A stretch of 64,000 nt of DNA from Siderastrea siderea (lineage: Eukaryota; Cnidaria; Anthozoa; Scleractinia; Rhizangiidae): the NCBI GenBank assembly GCA_964030785.1, contig OZ034975.1:43200569-43264568 (forward strand). Direction: 5' to 3'. Both the position numbers and the translations under genes were made by a program. Shown here in pieces: positions 45,140 to 56,500 of this stretch. The stretch's first letter is position 1. Every line of letters begins with the position of its first letter. Under the pieces are notes generated by a model. It made no database searches. It had not been told where the DNA came from and saw nothing but the letters and a program-made list of their open reading frames with translations.

Positions 45140-47513
45140 AATTGACTGTTCATTGACTACAACTTCCTGAGTTCGTGAGTCAACGACAATACGACATGGA
45201 TCGCGTTACAAGAAACCCTTTAGCCAGAAAAACTGAGAACTTAAGCAAAAGTCGGAAGAAATTGGTACAAGTTTGGACTCAAAAGGCTCCGATGGAAGTG
45301 ACAGTGATGAGTACGAAACAGATTTAGAAGAAGAATTCAAAGAAGAAAAAGACTTTCATAAAACGCAAGAGGAGATATATCTGCAAACGTGTAGACAGCT
45401 TGATATTCCGCCAGTTTCAAAATTTCTAAGGGAGCTTTGTAGTGACGCAGTTGATCTACAACATTATGGCATTGGAGACAATGGCGTTGTAGCTGTTGCG
45501 GCTGCATTGGCGCGAAACCGATAACGGTTACGAAATTGAATCTTAACGATAACAGTTTATCGCATGTTGGAGCTAAAGCCCTTGCCGAGATGCTGAAGGG
45601 CAACTGCTTTACGGAAAATCGATTAGGAATTAAAGGAGTTGAAAGCATCGGTGAAATGTTGAGCGAGAATATTGCGCTTCAAAGTTTAGGTGTGGCCAGG
45701 GATATTAACAAGCTTTTAACTCCTGGTAGAATTCAGCTCCGCGTTCTAAATCTGAAGGGCAACGAACTTGGTGATGAAGGTGCAATGATAGTCGGATCGT
45801 TCATAAGCCGTAATAGCTCACTAGAGGATTTGGACCTTAGCTGGAATGCAATTCATCTACAAGGAGTCGCTACCTTGGCAAAAGGACTCAAAGCTAATGC
45901 ATCTCTGCAAAGTCTGTATCTCTCAATGAACAGTATTTTAAACGAAGGAGCTGTCGAAATAGGAGAGGTTCTGGCCATTAACAGATCTTTGAAGGTTCTT
46001 GACGTGAGCAACTGCGCCTTTAACGAGGTGCCACCAACAGTGCCACTGCAATATCCGAAGGCTTGTGCAGCAACACAACTTTAGAAGCCCTCAGGATTGG
46101 TCGAAATCTCTTCCACGACTATGGCGTCTACAAACTTCTCAAAGAAATCAGGAAAAATTTTTCCAGCGCTTTAAAGGAATTGGACATGGATGACACCACT
46201 CTAGACCAGGCATGCGTACAAGAGCTTGAAATGTTGATTCAAGAAAGACCAGGGTTCAAATGCCTTCATGGCACTGTTGTCAAGGGAGGAGCCTTAACAA
46301 AGCTACCCTCGTTGCTGAGACGAAAAGGTTCCAAAACACCCGTTGTTGTGCAAAAATTCCTGTCCTTTGTCAGCAGTCGAGGTTGGAGGCTCATCGACTT
46401 GTTCGGGATCATCACTAGAAATTGACGTTAGTGCTCTTAGAATGACGGTGGATAGGGAAGGCCTTGTATAAGGACTCTTCAAGCCTGGAGTTCCTCTGAG
46501 GAAAGTACAACTCGACGAGTTGTTCGACATCCTTGATGTTGATGAAGATGGCGTGGTCAGGTTTCAGGAGTTTGTAGCGATGAAACAACAAACTAAAGAG
46601 TCTTGTGATTGAAAAACGGAAACTTTCCACAGCAATGTTGAAACCCGGAAAAGAGGATTACCTTCTAAGGGTAACCAAATACCTTAAGTCCAGTATTATG
46701 CAATCTATTTTACAGCGCGTTTTCTCGTGAAGAGGCTATGTGACCAATTCTTAATATTAATTTAAGAATCCAAAAGACATGTTTGTATTGATGGAGATTT
46801 AAAATAATGGTCCAGCTTTGTTTAAAACCACTCTACTAGTGCACTGAAACTGCAAATACGCGCCTTTGGCCACCGATGGTTAGGATGGAACCGAATTACA
46901 GCTTGAAAAATTAATAGGGCTACTGTTTTTCAAAAACCATTACGGAACTAATTATCTTTTGTTCTGCTTTCAAGAATTCACTTCATATCTTCTTCTTGCA
47001 TTTCAGTGAAGACCATTTAATTAATTAAGTATAACAAAATGTTCTTAGTTTTGATTTTACCAGAATTTTTATCAGAAGACATAAACATGCATATGACGAG
47101 TTTTTGCCAATATTCGCTACTGCAGAATATACATGACAGTTTCATAAAAAACCTTTTTTTGTTCCCTTAATTTTGTCAGGCAAGCCAAGCCCTGATCATG
47201 TGCTTTGCTTTGCGGAGTAGCCGGAAGACCCAACCCCACCAACCTGTCAAGAATACTTATATTCACGTAAATACTAAAAATACTAAATCAAGAACTCAGT
47301 CAAAAGGTACAAAACAATGTTATGCTACATTTAACAGAAACAGGCACTGATATAACCGGCTACATATCTCAAGCCAGTTTTAATCAACCTCTTCTGAAAA
47401 AAAAAAAAAAAAACGAGAACGTAACAACGCATTCCCAGGTCTTCAAGGTTACTTTAGATGTCACAAAACAAATAACATTACCTATTTATGCTGCAATGAG
47501 ACATACCACGTTT
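45140..47513 (+). repeat. Segmental duplication, right copy (matches 15850-18690)
   Basis: Same orientation as the left copy and high identity across the gene and 3' flank. It lacks the CCCGGGGGGTACT element. Confidence 0.88.
45197..46612 (+). pseudogene. LRRC74A-like pseudogene, copy 2
   Basis: Clear duplicate of the gene at 15901. Breaks include a frameshift near 45250, a 2-base insertion near 45521, loss of 21 bp near 45613 and of a smaller block near 45692, a rearranged segment with frameshift near 46026-46060, an extra base giving a stop near 46424, and a TAA at about 46468. The EF-hand region (DVDEDGVV) survives near 46535. Confidence 0.9.
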
Positions 47514-47529
47514 TGTATAAATATTTAGT

Positions 47530-48750
47530 TTCTGGCTCTTTTTCTAAAATTTCAATACTATCTGATCAAATTCAGAACATAGATAAATAAATCATTATGT
47601 GGTCAATGTTGAGTCGATTCTTTTTTAAAGACATTGTGTATGATAATAATTAGGTATCTTGTGTTTGAAGTAAATTAAATGTATACTGATGTCAGAAATA
47701 AAACAAAATGTAGTAAATAAAGTTTGTTTGGATGAATGTGGGCAGTTTCTGAATACAAACATCAATGTTTCATGGGGAATTCTCTTACGTAATTTTCTGG
47801 AAAAAATCAGCACAATGAGTCTATACTACTCATTCCTATAACAACCTTCAACTATCTAACTCAAATGCAATGATCTGCCTAATACTCTAGCAGGCAACTG
47901 GCAAAGAAGTCATCTTTCACTTTCGCCAGATGGGCCAGCGCTTCAGCAAGGTTATTTCGTATTTTGAATATTGCTTCCCTCAGTTTACAGTTTCCCATAC
48001 AATTAGCACAGCTTTGCTACATATAGGGACACTTACATAAACCGATTTATTTATTTTTTAATGGTTTTCGTTGAGAAAACAAAAACACTTTTCCAAACCT
48101 TGACCGCACACGGCCGGAATGTTATGCAAAACGAGCCGGTCTCAACGGGATATACAGCATGTCTCAAAGCCAGTTTTTGTTTCTTCACATTGCAGTCTGT
48201 ATGATTAGAACTAAGGAAATGACTAAGCTTTCTCAAAGAGATAATCTAAATTGTCTATTAGTTTCTACCGTTTCTACCACATGTTGCGATAATTATTGTT
48301 CGCACACTCTTTCAAGGTAACAAATTCCTAAGTATACAATCGACGACGCAACTGCAAGTTTGGTTTCGATAAAAGGGGACTCTTCTAACACATACATGGT
48401 CTATTCCTTTGGATAAGGACAACAGATCTGATCAAGAACTGATCGCCGCTACTCGTACCCTAATCTTAACGGGCGAGACACGTTGCTGAACGTCAACTTC
48501 AGTAAGCACTCAGTTTAATTAACCAAACATTGATCTAAAGCTGGCGCGCAGTGATGGGAGAACTGAATTTTTTTCTGTTTAATCTTCCAGAGTATGAAAT
48601 CCAAGGATTTCGGCCGGGATATTCTCGAGATTTGACTTCAATCATTTATTAGTCTCAAAATTAGCTTAGGATCAGCACATCCTAACATAGGAAAAAGCCA
48701 GGGAGTGGAAACTAAAAGCTCCAACTGAAACCTCTGATCGCTTTGGATAA
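47530..48750. other. Intergenic upstream of LRRC74-like copy 3
   Basis: No supported gene or clear repeat. The distal end contains the probable promoter of the gene at 48864. Confidence 0.45.
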
Positions 48751-48754
48751 TATG

Positions 48755-48764
48755 TATAAAAAGG
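48755..48764 (+). promoter_or_regulatory. TATA-like box for LRRC74-like copy 3
   Basis: TATAAAAAGG lies 109 bp upstream of the ATG at 48864, with no ATG between the likely start region and the gene. Confidence 0.4.
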
Positions 48765-48863
48765 TGGAAGCCGGTTTAGATCCGATCTGAAGTGCGAAAG
48801 GTATCTCAACTGACCTTTATCAGTTAAAAGAAAAATCAAATTAAAATAACTCGGGAGACCACA

Positions 48864-50222
48864 ATGGAAGACCATGAATTTTTCGACACCGACTTGGAAG
48901 AAGAAAGCGTTGGCCAAGAGTTTGAAGACAGGAATAAGCAAGTCAAGATTCTGCAAAGATCAACTCAGGAAATTTACCTCAACGCTTGCAAGAGCAGTGA
49001 CCTTGTGCCTGCGTCAAGGTTTTTGAAACAATGCACCACTGAAAACGTCGATCTTAACCACTACGGTCTCGGGGATTCTGGCGTGCGGGCCATATGCACG
49101 GCTCTGGAAAGATGTACCAAGGTTATCAACTTACAACTCCGCGACAACGGTATTAACGACAAGGGAATCAAATCCATTGCCAAAATGCTGAAGAGGAACC
49201 TCTTTATCGTCAAAGTGGATTTGTCGGGAAATCAGATCGGCAAAGGGGGCGCCGATGAGCTTGGGGACATGCTTCTGCAGAACGATTTCGTAAAAGAACT
49301 TAATCTCAGCAAGTGCAGCTTGCAAGGAAAAAGCGTCGAAGTCTTCTGCAATTCGCTAAGGTTGGATGCACCGTTGACATACTTGAATTTGTCATATAAC
49401 GACATCGGTGATAGAGGAGCGATGTTTCTCGGGTCGGCTATCAAGTGGAATGTTGTTCTGGACAATCTGGACGTTAGCTGGAACAGTATTCGTGTTAAGG
49501 GGGCCCGTGCCTTGGCTGAGGGTTTAAAAACTAATACTCGCCTTAGAGAATTAAACGTCGCCTGGAATGGTCTCCTTGATGATGGCGTTGCAGCCTTCCA
49601 AGAAGCCTTGGGATGTAACCAGACACTTAAAGTTCTGGACATCGGGAGCAACTGCATCACCAACAAAGGTGTCACTTTTATTGCCAAGTTCTTGAAGACG
49701 AGCAGAAGCTTGGAGATTTTGAAAACTGGACGCAATCCTTTCCAAAGCTATGGTGCCTGCGTCCTACTTCGAGCCATTCAGAAAAATCCATCAAGCGCTT
49801 TGAAAGAGTTGCACATGGATGATATCGTTTTCGATAAGGATTGCGCCCGCGAGCTCGAAATGGTCCTCCAGGCGAGGCCGTCGTTCACATGTTCGTGGGA
49901 TATCAGCATCCAAGGAGAGCGCATGACGAATACGACCAAGAATCCTGATATTTTTGAAGTTTACTTAGCCTTCGTACGCACACGGGGGCTTCGATTGCTC
50001 GAATTGTTCAAGTTTCTCTCGAAAGACCGCGATGGACACACGCTCGGTAAGGAAGACTTTGTTGGCGGAATGAAGAAGTTAAACGCACCAATCCACGACG
50101 TCAAATTGAGAGAGTTGTTTGACAAGATGGACACCAATGGTAATGGTGTGATTGCGTTTCAAGAGTTTGTCCTGTGGACCCGCGAGCGATATCAACCACA
50201 GGGCGTAGGAGCTCAACAGTAA
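48864..50222 (+). CDS. LRRC74A: LRRC74A-like LRR/EF-hand protein, divergent paralogue (intact)
   Basis: Intronless 452-residue protein with the same order as the gene at 15901: acidic N-terminus (FDTDLEEES), EIYLNACKSSDLVPASRFL, about eight RI-type LRRs (residues 55-310; LTYLNLSYNDIGDRGAM, LDNLDVSWNSI, LKVLDIGSNCITNKG), a helical segment, then an EF-hand loop DTNGNGVIAFQE with all calcium ligand positions plausible. It is clearly more diverged from copies 1 and 2 than they are from each other, so it is the older paralogue. Poly(A) signals AATAAA occur near 50866-50880. Confidence 0.88.
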   Translation: MEDHEFFDTDLEEESVGQEFEDRNKQVKILQRSTQEIYLNACKSSDLVPASRFLKQCTTENVDLNHYGLGDSGVRAICTALERCTKVINLQLRDNGINDKGIKSIAKMLKRNLFIVKVDLSGNQIGKGGADELGDMLLQNDFVKELNLSKCSLQGKSVEVFCNSLRLDAPLTYLNLSYNDIGDRGAMFLGSAIKWNVVLDNLDVSWNSIRVKGARALAEGLKTNTRLRELNVAWNGLLDDGVAAFQEALGCNQTLKVLDIGSNCITNKGVTFIAKFLKTSRSLEILKTGRNPFQSYGACVLLRAIQKNPSSALKELHMDDIVFDKDCARELEMVLQARPSFTCSWDISIQGERMTNTTKNPDIFEVYLAFVRTRGLRLLELFKFLSKDRDGHTLGKEDFVGGMKKLNAPIHDVKLRELFDKMDTNGNGVIAFQEFVLWTRERYQPQGVGAQQ

Positions 50223-50229
50223 CTTAAGC

Positions 50230-51311
50230 GTGAGGCCCTTATGTTTAATTCTTTCAGCGTTCTTTTGAAAATTGATTTTTGGAAGGAATGATTATTAAAA
50301 AAAAAAGGAAGAAGGGGAATTGGTGTAAAAAGAGAAAAAAAGCTGTAGTCACTGAAAACCAACCAAACTGTTAAACAGGAGGACACCAAAACAGTCGGCT
50401 ATCAAACCGCAGTGGTTTCGCGTGGAAAGCGGTTAGCGGTTTACGTTCGTGTGCGTATATATCTTGCAGATCTTTCATCTTTTTTTTTTGTTGATAACGC
50501 ATCTCTGTGACCAGTAAATAACCACTCTAGTTAGTAAATAATTTAACAAATCATCTATGCTCCCTATGGTCAACCCTTCATCATTGCCGTCCCGTCCCGA
50601 CCTGAGAAATGTAAATAATACCCGTAGGAAGTCATTGTTATTTCGATGTGTGCTTGAACGAAAACCAAGTCACGTTTTATGAGTCAGGGGTGGGAAGCAG
50701 CGGAGAAGATAGTTGCTCTTGTTGGGGTTATTCACACGATTATTGCTGTGACAAGTTAACTGACGAAAGTAAATAACTAACACATGCAGACAACAAATAA
50801 TAGTATGTACTGTTTTATTTCATAAGATGATAACGTATTATGTTTCTCCTTTAATTTTTATGCAATAAAATTGAATAAAGCTATCTCATTTGTACTCTTT
50901 TCGACAGATTTTCACTCATTTCAACTACGAAACAATGAAATAAATTTAGATGTCTGCGCAGTTTGGCTGGTATTAACAACAAAACAAAACAAAAACAAAC
51001 AAACAAAAGAACTGAAGTTTATATTTACATAAATTGGTGTATTGTGCCCTTCTTCGTCTCAACGTAGTAAATACAACGTATCCCGCGATTCATAGCGCTC
51101 ATCCTAGCAATGCCTGTATTAACAGCAAAAGCTATGCCTCAGAAACGTTGCTGAGTTTTCAGAAAAAAACAAACAAACAAACAAACAACAAAAAACAAAA
51201 GGCGAGGCGATGATCGAGGCGATGATCATGGCATCCAATTTCTATGACAAATAGCAAGATTATTGGCTGATGAGCCGTGTGTGTGAACCAACGAAAAAGC
51301 TAACAATTCAT
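50230..51311. other. 3' flank of LRRC74-like copy 3, no other gene
   Basis: AT-rich with CAAA/AAAC-rich tracts (about 50980-51008 and 51165-51200). No coding potential seen. Confidence 0.45.
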
Positions 51312-51946
51312 TAACCCTTAAAGCCTCAATAGTGACGAGCATCTAATTTCTCCTTACACTATCCCCTACTTGTTCAAACATAGCAGTCATGAGAATTAAG
51401 AAAATGATCACTTAAGAGGAGGTGTCTTGATGTGTAAGCAAATTCTCCCAACTAGTACCATAAGAAATATATGGAGAACATTGAGGAGAATATGCATGTT
51501 GATTTAGAACTCCTAACTACTAGGTAAACGTGCAGAGACCAGTGAGGAGATGAACTTGAATTCTCCCAACTAGTAACATAAGAAAGATATGGAGAACACT
51601 AAGGAGAATACACATGTTGATATTGGGGCTTAAAGAGTTAACTGTCATGATGCTTAACTTAGAACTCCTAACTACTAGGTAAACATGCAGAGACCAGTGA
51701 GGAGATGAACTTGAATTCTCCCAACTAGTACCATAAGAAAGATACGGAGAACACTAAGGAGAATACACATGTTGATACTGGGGCTTAAAGAGTTAACTGT
51801 CATTAACTTAGAACTCCTAACTACTAGGTAAACATGCAGAGACCAGTGAGGAGATGAACTTGAATTCTCCCAACTAGTACCATAAGAAATATATGGAGAA
51901 CACTAAGGAGAACATACATGTTGATACTGGGGCTTAAAGGGTTAAC
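51312..51946. repeat. Tandem-repeat element bounded by TTAACCCTT / AAGGGTTAA
   Basis: The ends TTAACCCTTAAAGCC and GGGGCTTAAAGGGTTAA are inverted. Inside, a unit of about 150 bp (starting GAACTCCTAACTACTAGGTA) recurs at about 51508, 51662 and 51810, with a degenerate earlier copy. A relative lies at 62150-62529. Confidence 0.8.
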
Positions 51947-52356
51947 CGAGATTGAGGTTAAAAATCGAAGAGTAAAATTTGTCATGTACACTTAAATAAT
52001 ACACACATCCTCCATTCGGAAATTCCGTTTGGGAGCTTTAGACTACTTTTCAAGAATTTCCGCTCATGTGAAAACAACATTTCTTTCAGTACATCAAATG
52101 ATTGGTCTTCCACTCACTTTCCAAGGGAATCTTTTTATACGGTAAATATTGACAACCTTGACTGTTTTAAGTAGTCAGCAACTCATTTAATGAGACAATT
52201 ATTCCACTCTCAGATATAAGGTGATTATTGGCGCCTCTCGCCTCGTCGGCTATCACCTCATATTCAATGCGTGCGCGGGGAATAATTGTTAATTATGACC
52301 TATGATCAGTCCATCCTAAGCTCTGATAAGGTAGCCGTGTGATCGCATTTCTACGA

Positions 52357-53568
52357 TCACACATTAGTCTCGCGTTGTATCTCAGACTCATCAAACACAG
52401 TAATGTGCAGCCTCTCCGAGTTCTCTTCAGTTGAGGTGATTTCAAAACTGGGGTTAACTTTTTGCCACCACCGCGTCCGGCTGAGCCGCTGCGCACGCTC
52501 TACATCGTAATCCACAGTCCGGCTGACCTCGGGCGCAACTGATCCGTTCCTCGCGTTCACAGAATTAGAATCGTGCTTCTCGTCCGGTTGCGAACTGAAT
52601 TTGACGGGAGGGACCGGCGGGAGGGGCGTTATGGCCTCCAAGATGTCTGGATATCGGTCCTCTGTGTCCTGGACTGGGGAACGTCTCAATGGAGAGTCGG
52701 AGGGTGAAAGTGAAATCGTGACGGATTCTGGTTTCGCTATTGGTGGCGTTAACGATGTTTGTGACTCTTTTCGATCGGAGACAGTTCCAGTTTTCAAATC
52801 ATCCGCTATGAAAACTTCCATCTCAAACCTCTCTCCGTGACTTTCAATAATGGCCGGCGACTTGCTTTCTTCCTTGCTATGTATCTTTGATGATGCAGTA
52901 CTTGATGTACCGCCAGACAATTTCCTCTCCGCAATCACCGTTGCAGCAGCGGCTCGGAATTTCTCAAAGCGCCTTGATATCTTCTTGCCCGGCCTAACAG
53001 TAGCACCTCGCTGGTGCCCAAAAGGCCCCGCAGTTGAAGAATCCACTTCTAAGAGAGCTTTGTCGTTTTGAGCCTCCTGCTCTTCAACCGTTTCCTGCTT
53101 GCGCAGAAGCCGTTTTCTGCGTTTGTCTTTTCCAACATCGTTCAGAGAAGAATTCACCGATCCTTGATCGTCATCGAAGCTCGGCACTGGTGAAAAAGAG
53201 ACAGATTTTTTCGCCTTCATGCTGGCAGATCGCGTCATTATGGGTGTCGGCTTCTCCTCTTCCGTCTGAGACTTTGTGGATGGTTCTTCAGGGGCACTGG
53301 AGGAGCGTTCGCGTCCCAAAGGTGGCGGCTGCAGCACCAGAGGTTTCTTCTCCTCCTTACTTTCGTCTTCTTCCTCTATGTCTCCCTCTTCGCCCACTTC
53401 TTGTAAAGCTGCTGCAGGGCGCTTTTGCTTGATGGCGGATAACTCGTCCAGAAATCGAGTGATGAGCGCGTTACGGCAGTTCACCACCAGAGGAGGCCGC
53501 GATATCTTGTCCAGCACCCGCTCCTTAAGAGCATGCTCAACAGCACTGGTATGACGGAGTTGGACTAC
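52357..53568 (-). CDS. Terminal exon of the UNC80-like gene
   Basis: 404 codons after acceptor CCATGCAG. It begins VVQLRHTSAVEHALKERVLD and soon becomes a low-complexity, Ser/Pro/Glu/Lys-rich tail with many possible phosphorylation motifs (for example RERSSSAPEE, RKSVSF-like). It ends with a stop at 52357. The size of the disordered last exon is notable compared with the 89-222 bp exons before it. Confidence 0.8.
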   Translation of the reverse strand, partial: VVQLRHTSAVEHALKERVLDKISRPPLVVNCRNALITRFLDELSAIKQKRPAAALQEVGEEGDIEEEDESKEEKKPLVLQPPPLGRERSSSAPEEPSTKSQTEEEKPTPIMTRSASMKAKKSVSFSPVPSFDDDQGSVNSSLNDVGKDKRRKRLLRKQETVEEQEAQNDKALLEVDSSTAGPFGHQRGATVRPGKKISRRFEKFRAAAATVIAERKLSGGTSSTASSKIHSKEESKSPAIIESHGERFEMEVFIADDLKTGTVSDRKESQTSLTPPIAKPESVTISLSPSDSPLRRSPVQDTEDRYPDILEAITPLPPVPPVKFSSQPDEKHDSNSVNARNGSVAPEVSRTVDYDVERAQRLSRTRWWQKVNPSFEITSTEENSERLHITVFDESEIQRETNV

Positions 53569-56500
53569 CTGCATGGGAAACGGAATAAACAGATAAACTC
53601 CCGTCAACCTGAAAATTGAGGCGTTATGCATGAACACTTAAACAAGGATTATTTTAGAGTGCGGCATTATGGAATTGCCGCAATTGAAAATATATTCGCA
53701 CTTGAAAATTTGCAACAGAGCAAGGAGGCTAAGGAAGCCTGTGTTCAAGTTACTTTGGCATCTGAATGGCTTTTTCTGAATGATCACTTGTCAATCTTTT
53801 AGCATTTGTTTCACCAAAAACCAGAGGCAGTATTACTCAGATTTAATTTTCCGTTGGGAAAACTAATTACTAGAACGATATCTCAAAGCTTTCCGTCTAA
53901 TCTTAAGTTGTGTGTGAGAAGTTCAAATATATTGGACAATCTTCCTTGAGAACTTAAACGGGTCGTGATTTTGATCTCGATTGGGGCCTCTTGATCTTGG
54001 GTTGATTCGCTCTGACAGGGGGCTAGCGCTCGAAACGTTAGCTTTTGGATTCCTTTACGGTGGCCAATTTATCTCATCAACTCAGACGATAAGTCCCAAA
54101 TTTTTGTGTTCCTCTTGACTTTGGGTCCTCTTTCGTGAAAAAAAAACACCTCTGCACATTGGGTCCCCTTTCGTGAAACACGCCTTTTTGATCTTGGGCC
54201 CTCTTCAATAAAAACAGCCCCTCTTGATCTTGGGCACTCCTCCATGAAAATTAAAGAGGCCCTCGTTCGTAACAACATGCCTTCTTAATCTTGGGTGCTC
54301 TTTCGTGAAAACAGGCAAAGCCCTGTTTAAGAGGCCCTCGTTCGTGACAACATGCCTTCTTTATCTTGGGTGCTCTTCCGTGAAAACAGGCAAAGCCCTG
54401 CTTAAGGAGAGGAAACTCTGAAATAAATAGATAAATTTATGCAAAAGATAAAGTTACCTTTGTTCTAATAAGCGGCATGATCAACAGAAAAAGTGGAGTT
54501 CTGTAAGACACGCAGAAATTCATAAAGTCCCAGAAACCAACGTTACCTGAACAATAAAGACAAATATTTCATTAATTCATTCTACTTAGAAACTCACTCA
54601 TTTAAACCTTCAATCAATTTTTTAAAACTTCCATTCATTCTTATTAGAAATCCAACGGATAAACAGATATTATACTATCATTATGAAATAGAAAGAGTAT
54701 TAATATAAACGTCGGGATGCTAAGCGCACTTGTGTGGCTTTAAATACTATTAGACCTTAGTGTTACTGATGGAATTAAGTCATTTTAGTGGAAGGAAAAA
54801 AAGTTAAGTCGGCCATATATTTGCATACAAGAAGAATGTCGTAACCCTAGGTTCTGCCTGCGTTAGTAATGACACGAGGGGCGCCGAATCTCTGGCAAAC
54901 GCGCAAATAAGTAAACAATCATCAAACAAGGTGCCAAGATAGCCTGTTCCAGGCTCTCAGATAGTAGGGTCGGCGCGAACAGAAAGGGAAAGTGAAAATA
55001 ATATGCGCGCAGGAGCCTGGGGAAAAAGGGGGCGGTGGCGGGAAAAGGAAGCCGCCTTGTCTCTCACCAGCCCCAGCGCGTTTTTTTCACATTCGTTTTC
55101 TCAATTCGCGCTATCGCCACTATGTCGGAGCCTGGAACAGGCTATTCCAAGAGCGAAAGGGAAACACAAACCATTGACCAGATTCATGTAAGGAGTTATT
55201 TGTATTGGTAATCGTCTGAGTGCCAGACGACCAGGACACGACAACAGAATTTGCAATTTTCACTTCCGGTTGTGGTCGTGACTATTAAGTTTCCTGGTAA
55301 ATTGCATTAACAATCATAATACAATTTTGTTCGGATAGCTGAACCTAGGCATTCCTAAAAACATTGCACAAAGTAGATACTCACATATCTGGCTGTCTAC
55401 CACTGTCTCCATGGCCTGGTAAATCCGATACCATTCGGTAGCCAGACGGTCTTCAAAACAAACCATCAGTACTTTGAGCCCTGCAGAATAAGAGTCACAA
55501 ACATATGTAAGTGTATGTGCGAGTGCTAGAAAGTGAGAAAACACCCTCACGAATTTCTCCTAGGCTGCAGGCCCTGAAGACGAAATCAGAGAATGCACAG
55601 TAGCGAAATTAAAAGGAAAATCTTTGGCCACAGCGGAATTTGAGCCCATGACCTCTGGATCAACTGGGCATGGCTGCGAGCGAGTCGTTAGAATTTAGAT
55701 ATTTAAGTGTTGGCAATGGAAATGTGTGTAAACAACAAAGTGAGACAGCCGAAGTACAAAGATTTTTCCTTCCACCTTGGTCTTTATTCTCTGATTTCTT
55801 TTCCAGCGCTCACACATACAATAACGAGTGGGCTTCTTACATTGTTAAAAAATAAACGTTCTTTAGCGAAGAATCAACTTTCCCATTTTTCGATTAGACT
55901 GTTCGCATTCCCCTATTTTCCCGCGAGATCACCAAGTTGAATCGCTTCGATCGTATGACCGCCATCTTCAAACATGCGGCGTGCGAAACCTGGAGTACAA
56001 AACTGCTCTGGGCAAGGGTGTGGGTAGGGTTAGCAGTTTCTCCCCAGATTTTGCGTGCCGAATGTTTTAAGATGGTGGCCAAACAAGCATAGCAATTCAC
56101 CTCGGCGATCTCACGGGAAAATAGGGGACTGTGAACAATCTATTTTTTGATCGAGCATTTAGGCTTGCCGCTAAATTAACTGTCTTACCAAGATACGCTG
56201 CACAATACAGGCTCTCCGGAATCTCTTCAGATGACGTCTTTCCCACATGCGGCGCAGCAAAGGTCAGGGACCGAGGTAGTTCCCAGCTGTCATCGGCAAA
56301 AGACAGCCGCACGGGGGCTGGACTGGGGGTTTCCGGGTTCTTGGTAGTTGCTGTAAATAGGAAGCAGCTAAGAGCGTAGGAGACGTCATCCAAAGAAGCT
56401 TTTGGAGCATCTGAAACGAAGGCAAATCGTCAACATGTATGCTCTCCTTAGTGTTCTCCACATATTCCTTATGGTACTAGTTGGAAGAATATCATGATAC

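Noticed and set aside
49232..49735. 167-codon minus-strand frame
   Set aside because: Antisense shadow of the LRRC74-like gene.
51500..51946. CRISPR array
   Set aside because: Units are about 150 bp with no short repeat/spacer pattern, and this is animal nuclear DNA.
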